Source of the DNA: Comamonadaceae bacterium OS-1 | GTDB lineage: Bacteria; Pseudomonadota; Gammaproteobacteria; Burkholderiales; Burkholderiaceae_C | Length of the DNA: 64,000 nt | Direction: 5' to 3' | NCBI GenBank assembly: GCA_027923965.1 | Contig: AP026969.1 | Span: 3,534,001 to 3,598,000, forward strand | In this document: one piece after another, positions 37,131-45,838 of the stretch | How positions within the stretch are numbered: position 1 is the stretch's first letter | Layout of the letters: every line of letters starts with the position of its first letter | The notes under the pieces: generated by a model | Seen by the model: the letters and a program-made list of their open reading frames with translations, nothing else | The model's database searches: none | Told to the model about the DNA's origin: nothing | Program-made: the position numbers and the translations under genes

Positions 37131-37679
37131 CAGCGCGAGAGTTATCTGCTCGAACTGGCCCGGTATGTGGTGTTGAACCCGGTACGCGCCGGCATGTGCG
37201 CCATGCCAGAGCTTTGGCCGTGGAGCAGTTACCACGCCACCATCGGAACAGCCGTTGCTCCAGAATGGCTGCACACCGCATGGCTGCTATCGCAGTTCAG
37301 TACCAGTGGTCTGGCCCATGCCCGGGCGACCTACGCCAACCATGTGCGCGCCGGTATCGGACTGCCCACCGTGTGGGAGAGTTTGACCAGCCAGTTCTAT
37401 CTGGGCGATGAAGACTTTGCCCAGCAACTGCAAACGCTGGCACCCCGCAAAGCCGCAGAGCGCGAAATTCCGCGTACCCAACGCCGCGTCAACGCTCCAC
37501 CCCTGGCCCATTTCACCGCCCAAGCAGAACGCAACAGCGCCATGGCGCAGGCCTACGCCACCGGTTGCTACAGCCTCAAAGAGATCGCCACCGCCTTTGG
37601 CGTGCACTACGCCACCGTCAGCCGGGCCGTGCGCGGCGCGGAGTTGGCGCGGGGTGGGGGTGGGAACCTTGGTGCTTAG
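37131..37679 (+). pseudogene. 5'-truncated RAYT (REP-associated tyrosine transposase) remnant
   Basis: From the first base after the IS right end, the frame reads QRESYLLELARYVVLNPVRA and then PWSSYHATIG, the characteristic C-terminal half of RAYT/IS200-like Y1 transposases, ending at 37679. The N-terminal half with the HUH motif and catalytic tyrosine is missing, and it is not found on the other side of the insertion sequence, so the IS insertion was accompanied by loss of that part. The remaining C-terminal region includes a helix-turn-helix-like segment (SLKEIATAFGVHYATVSRAVR). A GTG at 37167 could start a short product, but it would be catalytically dead. Confidence 0.82.
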
Positions 37680-37770
37680 TGAAGCGCATTGGGGCTTGGC
37701 ATTCCCAATCCCCTTGTTGGGCCACACGGCACTAAAGTTTGCGGTAAAAGAAAACTAGAAGCTTTTTAGG

Positions 37771-37817
37771 CCTCTGGCGCTTACGCAATGGGCGCAAGAA
37801 GCTACGTTTTAGATAGC
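37771..37817. repeat. Dispersed two-hairpin repeat, copy 6
   Basis: CCTCTGGCGCTTACGCAATG with GGCGC, followed by GCTACGTTTTAGATAGC. It lies in the 275-bp gap between the RAYT remnant and the lipoprotein gene. The rest of that gap is AT-rich, with no other gene recognised. Confidence 0.75.
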
Positions 37818-37954
37818 AATCATGACTCCGTAGCTAAAGGGAAATGAACGTTGGTGGTAGCCGAATGTGCTATTGCAAGACCTGACCCCGCCGTCCGACC
37901 CGATAGCTGTCATATTAATTTTCTAGGTTGGGTAATTGTTAATACTAAAATTCT

Positions 37955-38518
37955 CTAAGGTAGAATTTTTACTTCTGGATATATTTTTAATATTTGACTA
38001 CTGCAAAAAATCCCGTAAACTTTATCATCGGATTTACCCGTTATTTTTGCCAATTCACGAGGATCACCATGAAGCATGCACGGGTTAGGATTCAATTTTT
38101 CTCTTGCAATAACATAGATACTCAACTGCGAACCCTTTACTACAAATCGCACAATGTGATCTTCTACATCGCGGGGTAGCCGTTGACGTAAATCCACTGT
38201 ATCCTGATAGATCTCCCCTGTGCTTCGTATTTGCCACTTGACGTAAAGAGAGTCGCCAACAATCATGGGACCAGAAACAGAAGTGTTTTGAAATGAGCGT
38301 CCAGTTGTTTTAAAAACCCAATCGGGCGTACGTAGACCTGGTAGTTTTGAATCTCCATATTTAAAATCAAGAATTTCAATTTCCGGACTATCCCAAACCG
38401 CATCAAATTGAAAACTATGATCAACAACTCTCGGCCCACCGCTGGCACAAGCAGTCAAAAAAGTAGCCATCGCGCCTATATATATCCAACGGTGTATTTT
38501 TAATTTAAATGCATTCAT
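37955..38518 (-). CDS. Predicted lipoprotein, unknown function
   Basis: A 187-residue protein with a lipoprotein signal: basic start (MNAFKLKIHRW), a hydrophobic stretch, then the lipobox LTAC with the modified cysteine at residue 24. The mature part is of mixed alpha/beta character with no family I recognise. Its DNA is clearly AT-richer than its neighbours, pointing to acquisition or relaxed composition. It lies 21 bp downstream of the prolyl hydroxylase gene on the same strand and is probably the last gene of the hlyB operon. A role in assembly or retention of the secreted RTX protein is possible but only inferred. Confidence 0.65.
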   Translation of the reverse strand: MNAFKLKIHRWIYIGAMATFLTACASGGPRVVDHSFQFDAVWDSPEIEILDFKYGDSKLPGLRTPDWVFKTTGRSFQNTSVSGPMIVGDSLYVKWQIRSTGEIYQDTVDLRQRLPRDVEDHIVRFVVKGSQLSIYVIAREKLNPNPCMLHGDPRELAKITGKSDDKVYGIFCSSQILKIYPEVKILP

Positions 38519-38539
38519 TTTTTACTCATTAATAATTGC

Positions 38540-39538
38540 TTAAACAGCCATCTGCCGCATCCACTTGGTCATAATCCATTTCTCCCCCCGGGTCACCGGG
38601 CTGCCTCCGTGCAGCGTCATGCGGTCCAACTCGTTTTTGGAATTGGTGTAGGAGAAATACAGCGCGTTGCCCTGCACTGCCTTGATCTTCAAGTTGAGCT
38701 TGGGAAAGAAGGTCTCGCCTCCTTCCTCCACCGTGTTCAAATAGACAATCAGCGTGGCCACCCGCTGGCCGCCACGGCGCAAGGCGACCTGGCTGCTGGG
38801 CTGCTCGGGCGGAAAGAAGTCAAAGTGCGGCACGTATTCACCGCCAGTGCCGTAGTTCAGTATTTGCAGGCCTTCGCCCCGGTCTTCGGGCCAGTCGGCC
38901 AGATCTGCCAGACGCTGCTCCAGCTGGGCCACCAAAGTGGTTTCGCCGCGTTTTAAAAATGTGCCTTGACTGCGACGCTGTGCCGTAACCACCAACTCGG
39001 CAGTGGCGTTGTCACGGGTTTGCGACGGAGCCATGTGGGGCCGGCCCATGGCGATGATGGCCGCGCATTCGTCTGGCGACAGCACGTTGCCAAACAACAC
39101 GATGCGGGGCCGATCTATAGTCATTAGCACAGGCACGCTGCGCCCACCGGCTTGCACACTGGGGCCTGGCGGAAAGTTCAGTGGCTCGTAGGTGTAGCCC
39201 TGGGTCTCGCTCTGGCTTTGTAGGTGGGCGCTGCGCTTAGCCCAGGCGGCGCGGATGTCGCGGGTGGCGGCATCTACCAGAGTGCGTTCAAACACGCCTT
39301 GGTCAACATTGGCCGCCAGCCAGTGCTGCCAATCACCTTGCAGTGTGCTGGGCTGCGGGAGTCTGTCAGGTGGGATCTGTTCCGTCTTGCCACCCAAACT
39401 GGCGATGTAGGCCCGCACGGCATCGGCGTCAAAGTTGGCTTGGGTCATGACCTCCAGCAACCGGGCTTCGGGCACTTTGCGCGCCAAGTTGTCGTGCAGC
39501 CACTGCTGCCAGTCAAGGGAAATAGTGGTGCTCGCCAT
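38540..39538 (-). CDS. 2OG-Fe(II) oxygenase, prolyl 4-hydroxylase-like
   Basis: A 332-residue protein with a C-terminal prolyl-4-hydroxylase-type double-stranded beta-helix domain (residues about 145-330). The iron ligands are His238 and Asp240 in VPHFDFF and His310 in LHGGSPV; Lys320 in GEKWIMTKW should bind 2-oxoglutarate. The N-terminal 110 residues are not recognisable; repeated WQQWLHDNLARKVPEARL and WQHWLAANVDQGVFE segments suggest a small duplicated helical module. It sits downstream of hlyB-hlyD and a LuxR-like gene on one strand, so a modified protein or peptide substrate, possibly the exported protein, is a reasonable hypothesis. Confidence 0.88.
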   Translation of the reverse strand: MASTTISLDWQQWLHDNLARKVPEARLLEVMTQANFDADAVRAYIASLGGKTEQIPPDRLPQPSTLQGDWQHWLAANVDQGVFERTLVDAATRDIRAAWAKRSAHLQSQSETQGYTYEPLNFPPGPSVQAGGRSVPVLMTIDRPRIVLFGNVLSPDECAAIIAMGRPHMAPSQTRDNATAELVVTAQRRSQGTFLKRGETTLVAQLEQRLADLADWPEDRGEGLQILNYGTGGEYVPHFDFFPPEQPSSQVALRRGGQRVATLIVYLNTVEEGGETFFPKLNLKIKAVQGNALYFSYTNSKNELDRMTLHGGSPVTRGEKWIMTKWMRQMAV

Positions 39539-39610
39539 ACGGTGTTTGTCGTTTCGCTTTGTGCGCCTATTGTTGGCAGGTTAAAGCCTGCGGGCAATGG
39601 TACAGATGTA

Positions 39611-40039
39611 CTACTTCACTACTTTGTTTTTGATAGCATCATTCACATATTCAGTAAGCGGTAATGGCTTTTTTATAGCAATAAAATACGGTAAAAAAAA
39701 TGTGTGTTTTTGTAATGAATCGGCGCTATGGCAGGCATGGTTCATCCCCCCTTCGGCGGGCACAGAGGTGAATACCTGCCCGAGCGGTAGAGCGGATACT
39801 CTGGGCACAAAAACGATGTCAGCCATGTGCCAGTACTGGTCGCGCAGCCAATTCGCAGCCTGGGTACGGTTGCTAACGCCGATCTTTCGAAACAGCGCGT
39901 GGAGCTGGTTACGCACGGTTTGCTCGCTTTTGCCCGCATCCAGCGCAATACGTTTGTTGCTGGCACCCTGGTGCAGTGCTTGCAGCAGGCGGTGCTCAAT
40001 GGCAGTAAGCGCCATTTGATGGTGTGTCGTGGTTTGCAT
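39611..40039 (-). CDS. LuxR-type HTH regulator in the T1SS operon
   Basis: A 142-residue protein whose first 66 residues form a LuxR/FixJ-type helix-turn-helix (LLQALHQGASNKRIALDAGK, TVRNQLHALFRKIGVSNRTQ). No receiver or ligand-binding domain is present. It starts five bases after the hlyD stop, so it is translated from the same mRNA. The last 17 or so codons overlap a degenerate copy of the dispersed repeat (39632-39661), which seems to supply the C-terminus. Probable autoregulator of the secretion operon. Confidence 0.78.
   Translation of the reverse strand: MQTTTHHQMALTAIEHRLLQALHQGASNKRIALDAGKSEQTVRNQLHALFRKIGVSNRTQAANWLRDQYWHMADIVFVPRVSALPLGQVFTSVPAEGGMNHACHSADSLQKHTFFLPYFIAIKKPLPLTEYVNDAIKNKVVK
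39632..39661. repeat. Degenerate dispersed repeat, possible copy 10
   Basis: GATAGC followed by ATTCACATATTCAGTAAGCG resembles one arm and the degraded second stem of the dispersed repeat. It lies within the 3' end of the LuxR-like gene. The similarity is weaker than in the other copies. Confidence 0.4.
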
Positions 40040-40044
40040 GGTTC

Positions 40045-41517
40045 CTACCGCTCCCGCAAACTCTCACTCCCCGCCCGCTGCACCGGACTCAGCAAATACT
40101 CAATAATCCTTCGCCTCCCCGTCTTAATCTCCGCCGTCACATTCATCCCCGGGCTCAAGTGCACCCGCTTACCGTCCACCAGCATGCTGGTCTGCTGCAG
40201 CGTGATGGTGGCCGGGTAGTAGCTGCCTTTCTTCTCATCCGTCACCGCATCCGCCGTGACCACGTCCACGGTGGCGGTGACCGTGCCGTACTTGGTGTAC
40301 GGAAACGTCTCCAGCTTCACCTCCGCCGTCTGCCCTGCGTTGACGAAGCCGATGTCCTGGTTGGCGATGCTGACCTCTGCCGTGACGGTGGCGCTGTCGG
40401 GCACCACCACCATCAGGGCCTGGGCTTCGGTGACCACGCCGCCCACCGAGTGGATGGCCAGCTGCTGCACCACGCCGTCCACCGGGGCGGTGAGCTGGGT
40501 CAGGCGTTCTCGGTGGCTGGCTTTGGCGTGGTCGGCGTTGAGCTGCTGCAGGCGGCTGCTAGCCTGGGCGTGGCGGTCGCTCAGGGTGCGCACGGTCTCA
40601 AACCGGTAGGCGGCCTTGGCCTGCTCGGTTTCGGCCAGGGTGGACTGGGCTTCGGCCAGGCGCGCGCGCTGGGTGGCCAGGTCGCGCTCTTGCTCCACGC
40701 GTTCGCGGGTTTTGTCCTGCGTGGCGTGGTTGGAGATGAAGCCCTGGCCCACCAGGGCCTTGAAGTCGGCCTCTCGCGTTTGGGCCATGGGCACGGTGGC
40801 TTCCAGCTTGGCGATGCTGGCCTGCACGGTGGCGGCTTCGGCCTGGTGGCGACGCGATTCGGCGTCGAACTTGGCCAGCTTGGCGCGGATGTCTTGCCAT
40901 TCGCTTTGCAGCTGGGCTTGGGTGGCTGCGCGCTCGGCGGCGCTGGTGTCCAGACTTTGTGCCCAATCAGCCTCTAGCGCCGATGCAACGGGCGCAAGCA
41001 GCTCTTTATTCGATAGCATTTGCAACAGCGCCTGGGTACGCACCAGCTCCGATGCCTGGGCCTGGCGATGGGCCTGGATGCTGGTGGTGTCGGCGTTGGC
41101 GCTGGTGGGGTCCAGCTCGACCAGCACCTGGCCGGCCTGCACCCTGTCACCGTCTTTGACGCGCACGGCGCGCACCACGCTGGGCTCCAGCGGCTGGATG
41201 AGCTTGGTGCGGTCGCTGACCATGATGCGGCCCGGGGCCACGGCCACGATGTCTACCTGGCCTACGCAGGCCCACACCAGGGCGATCGCAAGCAGCGCCA
41301 CCAGCCCCCAGGCCAGGCGGCGCGGGGCCGGGTGCACGGGGGTGTCTTGCAGGCTGAGGGCGGCGGGCAAAAAGGCCAGTTCGTCGGCCAGCCGGGCCGG
41401 GCCCGCCAGTTCGGCGCGGTGGGCCCAGGCGGCACCGAAGATGGCGCGGTATTTGGCCAGCAGGTCCAGCGTGGGGTGGCGGGCAGTAGCGGCGTGGGTT
41501 GAGGTCGCTTCGCTCAT
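40045..41517 (-). CDS. hlyD: Type I secretion membrane fusion protein (HlyD family)
   Basis: A 490-residue periplasmic adaptor. A cytoplasmic N-terminus leads to one membrane segment (RLAWGLVALLAIALVWACVG, about residues 70-90), then a lipoyl-type half (GDRVQAGQVLVELDP), a long coiled coil, and the second lipoyl/beta-barrel half (LTAPVDGVVQQLAIHSVGG). The start ATG overlaps the hlyB stop (ATGA); an upstream in-frame start would only add basic residues inside hlyB. Within the coiled-coil region a complete copy of the dispersed repeat (40971-41017) is read in frame as MLSNKELLAPVASALEA. A TolC partner is not in the window. Confidence 0.92.
   Translation of the reverse strand: MSEATSTHAATARHPTLDLLAKYRAIFGAAWAHRAELAGPARLADELAFLPAALSLQDTPVHPAPRRLAWGLVALLAIALVWACVGQVDIVAVAPGRIMVSDRTKLIQPLEPSVVRAVRVKDGDRVQAGQVLVELDPTSANADTTSIQAHRQAQASELVRTQALLQMLSNKELLAPVASALEADWAQSLDTSAAERAATQAQLQSEWQDIRAKLAKFDAESRRHQAEAATVQASIAKLEATVPMAQTREADFKALVGQGFISNHATQDKTRERVEQERDLATQRARLAEAQSTLAETEQAKAAYRFETVRTLSDRHAQASSRLQQLNADHAKASHRERLTQLTAPVDGVVQQLAIHSVGGVVTEAQALMVVVPDSATVTAEVSIANQDIGFVNAGQTAEVKLETFPYTKYGTVTATVDVVTADAVTDEKKGSYYPATITLQQTSMLVDGKRVHLSPGMNVTAEIKTGRRRIIEYLLSPVQRAGSESLRER
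40971..41017. repeat. Dispersed two-hairpin repeat, copy 7, inside hlyD
   Basis: CCTCTAGCGCCGATGCAACG with GGCGC, then GCTCTTTATTCGATAGC, matches the intergenic copies (closest to copy 6) but lies inside an intact coding frame. On the minus strand it encodes about 16 residues of HlyD with no stop codon. Confidence 0.85.
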
Positions 41518-43718
41518 GCCGCCGCCCCTTCGGTGGGCTGGCCGCCGTCTTGCATGTGCCACAGGTGGGCGTAGATGCCTTGCTGGCGCAGCAGGGTTTC
41601 GTGCGGGCCGGCCTCCACAATCTGGCCCTGGTCCATCACGATGATGCGGTGGGCGTGGCGCACGGCGCTGAGGCGGTGGGCAATGATGAGCACGGTGCGG
41701 CCCTGGGCGATGTGCTGCATGTTTTTCTGGATGACGGCTTCGCTCTCGTAGTCCAGCGCGCTGGTGGCTTCGTCAAAGATCAGGATGCGGGGGTTGGTGA
41801 ACAGGGCACGGGCAATGGCGATGCGTTGGCGCTGGCCGCCGCTCAAACTTCCGCCCTGCTCGCCCACCAGGGTGTCGTAGCCTTCGGGCAGGGCGCTGAT
41901 GAAGTCGTGGGCTCCGGCCAGTTGGGCCACGCGCACCACGGCTTCGATGGGGGCGGCGGGGTCGGTGATGGCGATGTTCTCTCTAACTGAACGGGTAAAC
42001 AGCAGGTTTTCTTGCAGCACCACGCCCACCTGGCGGCGTAGCTGGGCCGCGTCGATCAGGCTGATGTCGGTTCCGTCGACCAGCAAGCGGCCCGCCTCGG
42101 GCACGTACAGGCGCTGCACCAGCTTGGTCAGCGTGCTTTTGCCCGAGCCGCTGCGGCCCACGATGCCGATAACTTCGCCGGGGCGGATATCCAGGCTGAT
42201 GCTGTTGAGCACTGGCGCGGCCTCGGGGCGGTAGCGAAAGGTCACCTGGTCCAGCGTGATACGGCCCTTCACCGGGGGCAACTGGGCGGCGTGGGTGGGG
42301 GGCACTTCGGTGCGGGTGTTGAGGATGTCGCCCAGTCTTGCTACCGAAATCCCCGTTTGCTGGAAGTCGGTCCACAGCTGGGCCATGCGCATGATGGGCT
42401 GGGACACGCGGCCTGCAAACATGTTGAAGGCGACGAACTGGCCTACGGTGAGCTGGTTGTCCATCACCAAGTGTGCGCCGTACCACAGGGTGGCGGCGTT
42501 GACGAGCTTGCCGATGAGGTTGACACCCTCGTGGGCCACGCTGGCCAGGTTCTGGGTCTTGAAGCTGGCGGAGACGTAAGCGGCGAGCTGGCCGTCCCAG
42601 CGCTTGCCGAAGGCCGGCTCCAGCGCGGTGGCTTTGACGGTCTGGATGCCGGTGACGGTTTCCACCAGCATGGCCTGGTTCTCAGCCCCGCGAGCGAACT
42701 TCACGTCTAGGCGCTGGCGCAAGATGGGCACCACGGCCAGGCTCAGGCCAAAGTACAGCGGCAAACTCACCAGCACGATGAGCGTCAGCGGCACGCTGTA
42801 GAACAGCATCACCGCGATGAAGACGATGCTAAAGAACACGTCCAGCAGCACGGTGAGTGCGTTGCCGGTGAGGAAGCTGCGGATGTTCTCCAACTCGCGC
42901 ACCCGGGCCACCGAATCACCCACCCGGCGTGCCTGAAAGTAGGCCAGCGGCAAGGCCACCAGGTGGCGAAACAGGCGCGAGCCCAGCTCGACGTCGATGC
43001 GGCTGGTGGTGTGGCTGAACACGTAGCTACGCAGGGCGTTAAGCACGCTTTCAAACACCACCACCACCACCAGGCCGGTGACCAGCACGTCCAGCGTGGT
43101 CAGGCCTTTGTGCACCAGCACCTTGTCCATCACCACCTGGAAAAACAGCGGGCTGACCAGGCCAAAGAGCTGCAGCGCAAACGAGATCAGCAGCACTTCA
43201 CCCAACAGCTTGCGGTACTTGACCAGGGCCGGGATGAACCACGAGAAGTCGAACTTGGCCAGGGCCCCGGCCAGGCTGGCACGGCTGCTGATGAGGATGA
43301 GCTGGCCGGTCCATTGGCTGGCAAAGGCTTCTACCGACTCGATCACCGGCCGGGGGGTGGTGGGGTCTTGCAGCAGTACACGGGTGCCGTCGCACTGGGC
43401 CAGGATGGACACGCGCAGGCTGCCATCTTCTGTGCGCATCACGGCCAGGGCAGGTAAAGGCGTGAGGGCCAGGCGGTCGGGGCGGCTGCGGCTGAGTTTG
43501 GCCGTGAGCCCCAATTTTTGGGCGGCAAGGAGCAGGTCGTTGGAGGTGATGGGCTGCCCGGAAGACCAGCCCAGTTGGTGCGCCAGCGTGGCCGGGTCGG
43601 CGGCGATTTGGTGGAAGCGGGCTATGGCACACAGGGCGGCCAGGGCTGAAACAGGGGGAGGACTAACACTAGGCACGCTGTTCACTACGTGGCTGTGTGG
43701 CGCTGGCAAAGGATTCAT
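41514..43718 (-). CDS. hlyB: Type I secretion ABC transporter (HlyB family)
   Basis: A 734-residue exporter. Residues about 20-150 form a C39-like domain in which the catalytic cysteine position is not conserved (SALAALCAIARFHQ), so it is a docking (CLD) rather than a peptidase domain, as in HlyB exporters of RTX proteins. A six-helix membrane domain follows (about 165-440), then the ATPase: Walker A GRSGSGKST, signature LSGGQRQRIAIARAL, Walker B ILIFDEATSALD. It heads a minus-strand operon hlyB-hlyD-luxR-like-hydroxylase-lipoprotein. The CLD type agrees with an RTX substrate such as the 33135-35669 protein. Confidence 0.93.
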   Translation of the reverse strand: MNPLPAPHSHVVNSVPSVSPPPVSALAALCAIARFHQIAADPATLAHQLGWSSGQPITSNDLLLAAQKLGLTAKLSRSRPDRLALTPLPALAVMRTEDGSLRVSILAQCDGTRVLLQDPTTPRPVIESVEAFASQWTGQLILISSRASLAGALAKFDFSWFIPALVKYRKLLGEVLLISFALQLFGLVSPLFFQVVMDKVLVHKGLTTLDVLVTGLVVVVVFESVLNALRSYVFSHTTSRIDVELGSRLFRHLVALPLAYFQARRVGDSVARVRELENIRSFLTGNALTVLLDVFFSIVFIAVMLFYSVPLTLIVLVSLPLYFGLSLAVVPILRQRLDVKFARGAENQAMLVETVTGIQTVKATALEPAFGKRWDGQLAAYVSASFKTQNLASVAHEGVNLIGKLVNAATLWYGAHLVMDNQLTVGQFVAFNMFAGRVSQPIMRMAQLWTDFQQTGISVARLGDILNTRTEVPPTHAAQLPPVKGRITLDQVTFRYRPEAAPVLNSISLDIRPGEVIGIVGRSGSGKSTLTKLVQRLYVPEAGRLLVDGTDISLIDAAQLRRQVGVVLQENLLFTRSVRENIAITDPAAPIEAVVRVAQLAGAHDFISALPEGYDTLVGEQGGSLSGGQRQRIAIARALFTNPRILIFDEATSALDYESEAVIQKNMQHIAQGRTVLIIAHRLSAVRHAHRIIVMDQGQIVEAGPHETLLRQQGIYAHLWHMQDGGQPTEGAAA

Positions 43719-43885
43719 CCTTGGGTCGATATTTTTTTATTTTGCATACAATAATTTGTAAAAAGTTTACTGTGCGAAACATCAATAAGTAGTTTTAACT
43801 TCAGGTAAATTTCGTAAGTATTTGATACTGCAAAACCGTCAAACCCGCCTGCTACCATCGTTTCCAAACCCCAGGAGACACCCCC

Positions 43886-45625
43886 ATGGCAGCAGTTGGC
43901 CACTTCACCACCGCCGATGGCCGCTCGGCATTCCGCGTCTTTGCGCCGCAAAAAACCAGCCTCAGCGTGCTGCTGGTCGAGCCCCCCGGCCGCATCCCCC
44001 TGACCGCCGATGCAGTGGGCTACTGGCATGGCAGCACCGAGCGCCTGCCGCCCGGCACCCTGTACTGGCTGGAGGTGGACGGCCAGCGCTTTCCCGACCC
44101 GGCATCGCACTACCAGCCGCAGGGCGTGCACGGCCCATCGATGGTGGTGGATGCCACGCCCGCCTATAGCCCGGGCTGGACGGGTGTGAAGATGGAAGAT
44201 GCCATCCTTTACGAGCTGCACCTAGGCACTTTCACCCCCGAGGGCACGCTGGCTGCGGCGCAGCACAAGCTGCCCTACCTGCGCGACCTCGGCATTACCG
44301 CCATCGAGTTGCTGCCGCTGGCGGCTTTTCCGGGCGAGCGCAACTGGGGTTACGACGGCGTGTGCCTGTTTGCCCTGCACGCTGCGTACGGCAGCTATGC
44401 AGATTTGAAAGCCTTTATCGAAACCGCCCACCAGCACGGCATGGCCGTCATCCTGGACGTGGTCTATAACCATTTTGGCCCCGAGGGCAACTACACCGGG
44501 GCGTTTGCGCCCTACACCAAGAGCGCGGCCACGCCCTGGGGTGCGGCTATCAATTTCGACGGCGAATACAACCACGGCGTGCGCGAGTTCTTTCTGGAAA
44601 ACACCCGCTACTGGCTGGAAGACATCGGCTTTGACGGCTTCCGCATGGACGCGGTGTCGCTGATTTTTGACGTGATGCCGGTGCACATCCTGCGCGAATG
44701 CACAGCCCTGGCCCGCCGCATCGGCCAAGCCCAGGGCCGCGAGGTGCTGATGATTGCCGAGCACCTGCGCAACAACCGCTTTGTGACTTCCGAGCAGGGC
44801 TTTGGCTACCACGCCCAGTGGAACGACGACCTGAACCATGCCGTGTTTGCCAAGCTGACTGGTGAAACCGGCCGCCACTACGCCAACTTCGGCAGCTTTG
44901 CCGACGTGGCCAAGGCCCTGCGCGATGGCTTTGTGCTGGACGGCACGCGCTTTGACCAGATCTACAAATACTTTCTGGGCACCGACGCGGCCAGTACCCA
45001 GGGCTGCGAGCACGTGGTGCACATCCAGGACCACGACCAGGTGGGTAACCGCCTGTTGGGCGACCGCATGCTGGCCACCCATGGCCGGGCCAAGGCGCTG
45101 CTAGGGATCACCGCGGTACTGGCCAGCCCGTTTGTGCCCATGCTGTTCATGGGCGAAGAGTACGGCGAGACGGCCCCGTTCCTGTTCTTTGAAGATTTCA
45201 GCGACCAGCCGCTGATCGACGGTGTGCGCGCGGGCCGCAAGGCGGACTTTGCTTTTGACGGTGCGGATGGTGTGGAGCCGCCCGACCCGCATGCGCGCAG
45301 CACGTTCGAAGCCTCCAAGCTGCAATGGCATTTGCTGGACGCGCCGTACAACCAGGCCATCCTGGCCCTGTACCGCCAGCTCATCGCCCTCAAACGCAGC
45401 GGCCAGCTCGGGCCCCGCCAGCGCGACCAGGTGCAGGTCGTGGCCGACCCCGCCACCGAGGTGATCACCCTGGCTACCCCGCACACGCTCACGGTGCTCA
45501 ACTTCTCGGCCAGCCCCCAAAAGTACGCGCTGCCCGCCGGTTGGCGGCCGCTGCTGGGCACGGCAGAGGCGCGTGCCGACGGTCTGCTGGCCCCGTTTGC
45601 GGCCTGGGTGCTGCAGCGCGGCTAA
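43886..45625 (+). CDS. treZ: Malto-oligosyltrehalose trehalohydrolase
   Basis: A 579-residue GH13 enzyme that cleaves trehalose from maltooligosyltrehalose. The N-terminal carbohydrate-binding E-set domain (residues 1-95) is followed by the barrel. Catalytic motifs are DVVYNHFGPEGNY, the nucleophile in GFDGFRMDAV, the acid in LMIAEHL, and HDQVGNR. GEEYGETAPFLFFEDF is typical of TreZ. The ATG has AGGAG upstream. No treY, treS or glgX lies nearby in the window, so either treY is elsewhere or the gene is separated from its usual partners. It diverges from hlyB across 167 AT-rich bases. Confidence 0.9.
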   Translation: MAAVGHFTTADGRSAFRVFAPQKTSLSVLLVEPPGRIPLTADAVGYWHGSTERLPPGTLYWLEVDGQRFPDPASHYQPQGVHGPSMVVDATPAYSPGWTGVKMEDAILYELHLGTFTPEGTLAAAQHKLPYLRDLGITAIELLPLAAFPGERNWGYDGVCLFALHAAYGSYADLKAFIETAHQHGMAVILDVVYNHFGPEGNYTGAFAPYTKSAATPWGAAINFDGEYNHGVREFFLENTRYWLEDIGFDGFRMDAVSLIFDVMPVHILRECTALARRIGQAQGREVLMIAEHLRNNRFVTSEQGFGYHAQWNDDLNHAVFAKLTGETGRHYANFGSFADVAKALRDGFVLDGTRFDQIYKYFLGTDAASTQGCEHVVHIQDHDQVGNRLLGDRMLATHGRAKALLGITAVLASPFVPMLFMGEEYGETAPFLFFEDFSDQPLIDGVRAGRKADFAFDGADGVEPPDPHARSTFEASKLQWHLLDAPYNQAILALYRQLIALKRSGQLGPRQRDQVQVVADPATEVITLATPHTLTVLNFSASPQKYALPAGWRPLLGTAEARADGLLAPFAAWVLQRG

Positions 45626-45654
45626 ACCAGTCCCTAGCATCTACGCCATTGTTT

Positions 45655-45695
45655 GCTACTTAAAAAATAGCTGCTTATGCTTTCTGGATCAGCAC
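45655..45695. repeat. Dispersed two-hairpin repeat, copy 8
   Basis: GCTACTTAAAAAATAGC followed by GCTTATGCTTTCTGGATCAGC. It lies 30 bp after the treZ stop, within the 213-bp gap before the choline-binding protein gene. The rest of that gap holds the choX promoter region, where no clear operator was recognised. Confidence 0.75.
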
Positions 45696-45838
45696 GGGCA
45701 GCTTATTTAGTGCCCGGATTTTTGCCTGTTTTTCAGCACTGCCGCCCTGGAACAACTCCGCGTCGTTCTCAGCCAAGTTCTGGCGTGTCAACCTGTAAAA
45801 GTCCGGGGTGTCTTAGCCTCACCTCCAAGGAACTGGTC

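Noticed and set aside
43465..43718. Active C39 peptidase domain in HlyB, as in bacteriocin exporters
   Set aside because: The catalytic Cys position is not conserved; the nearby Cys in SALAALCAIARFHQ aligns with a structural position. A non-catalytic C39-like domain is more likely.
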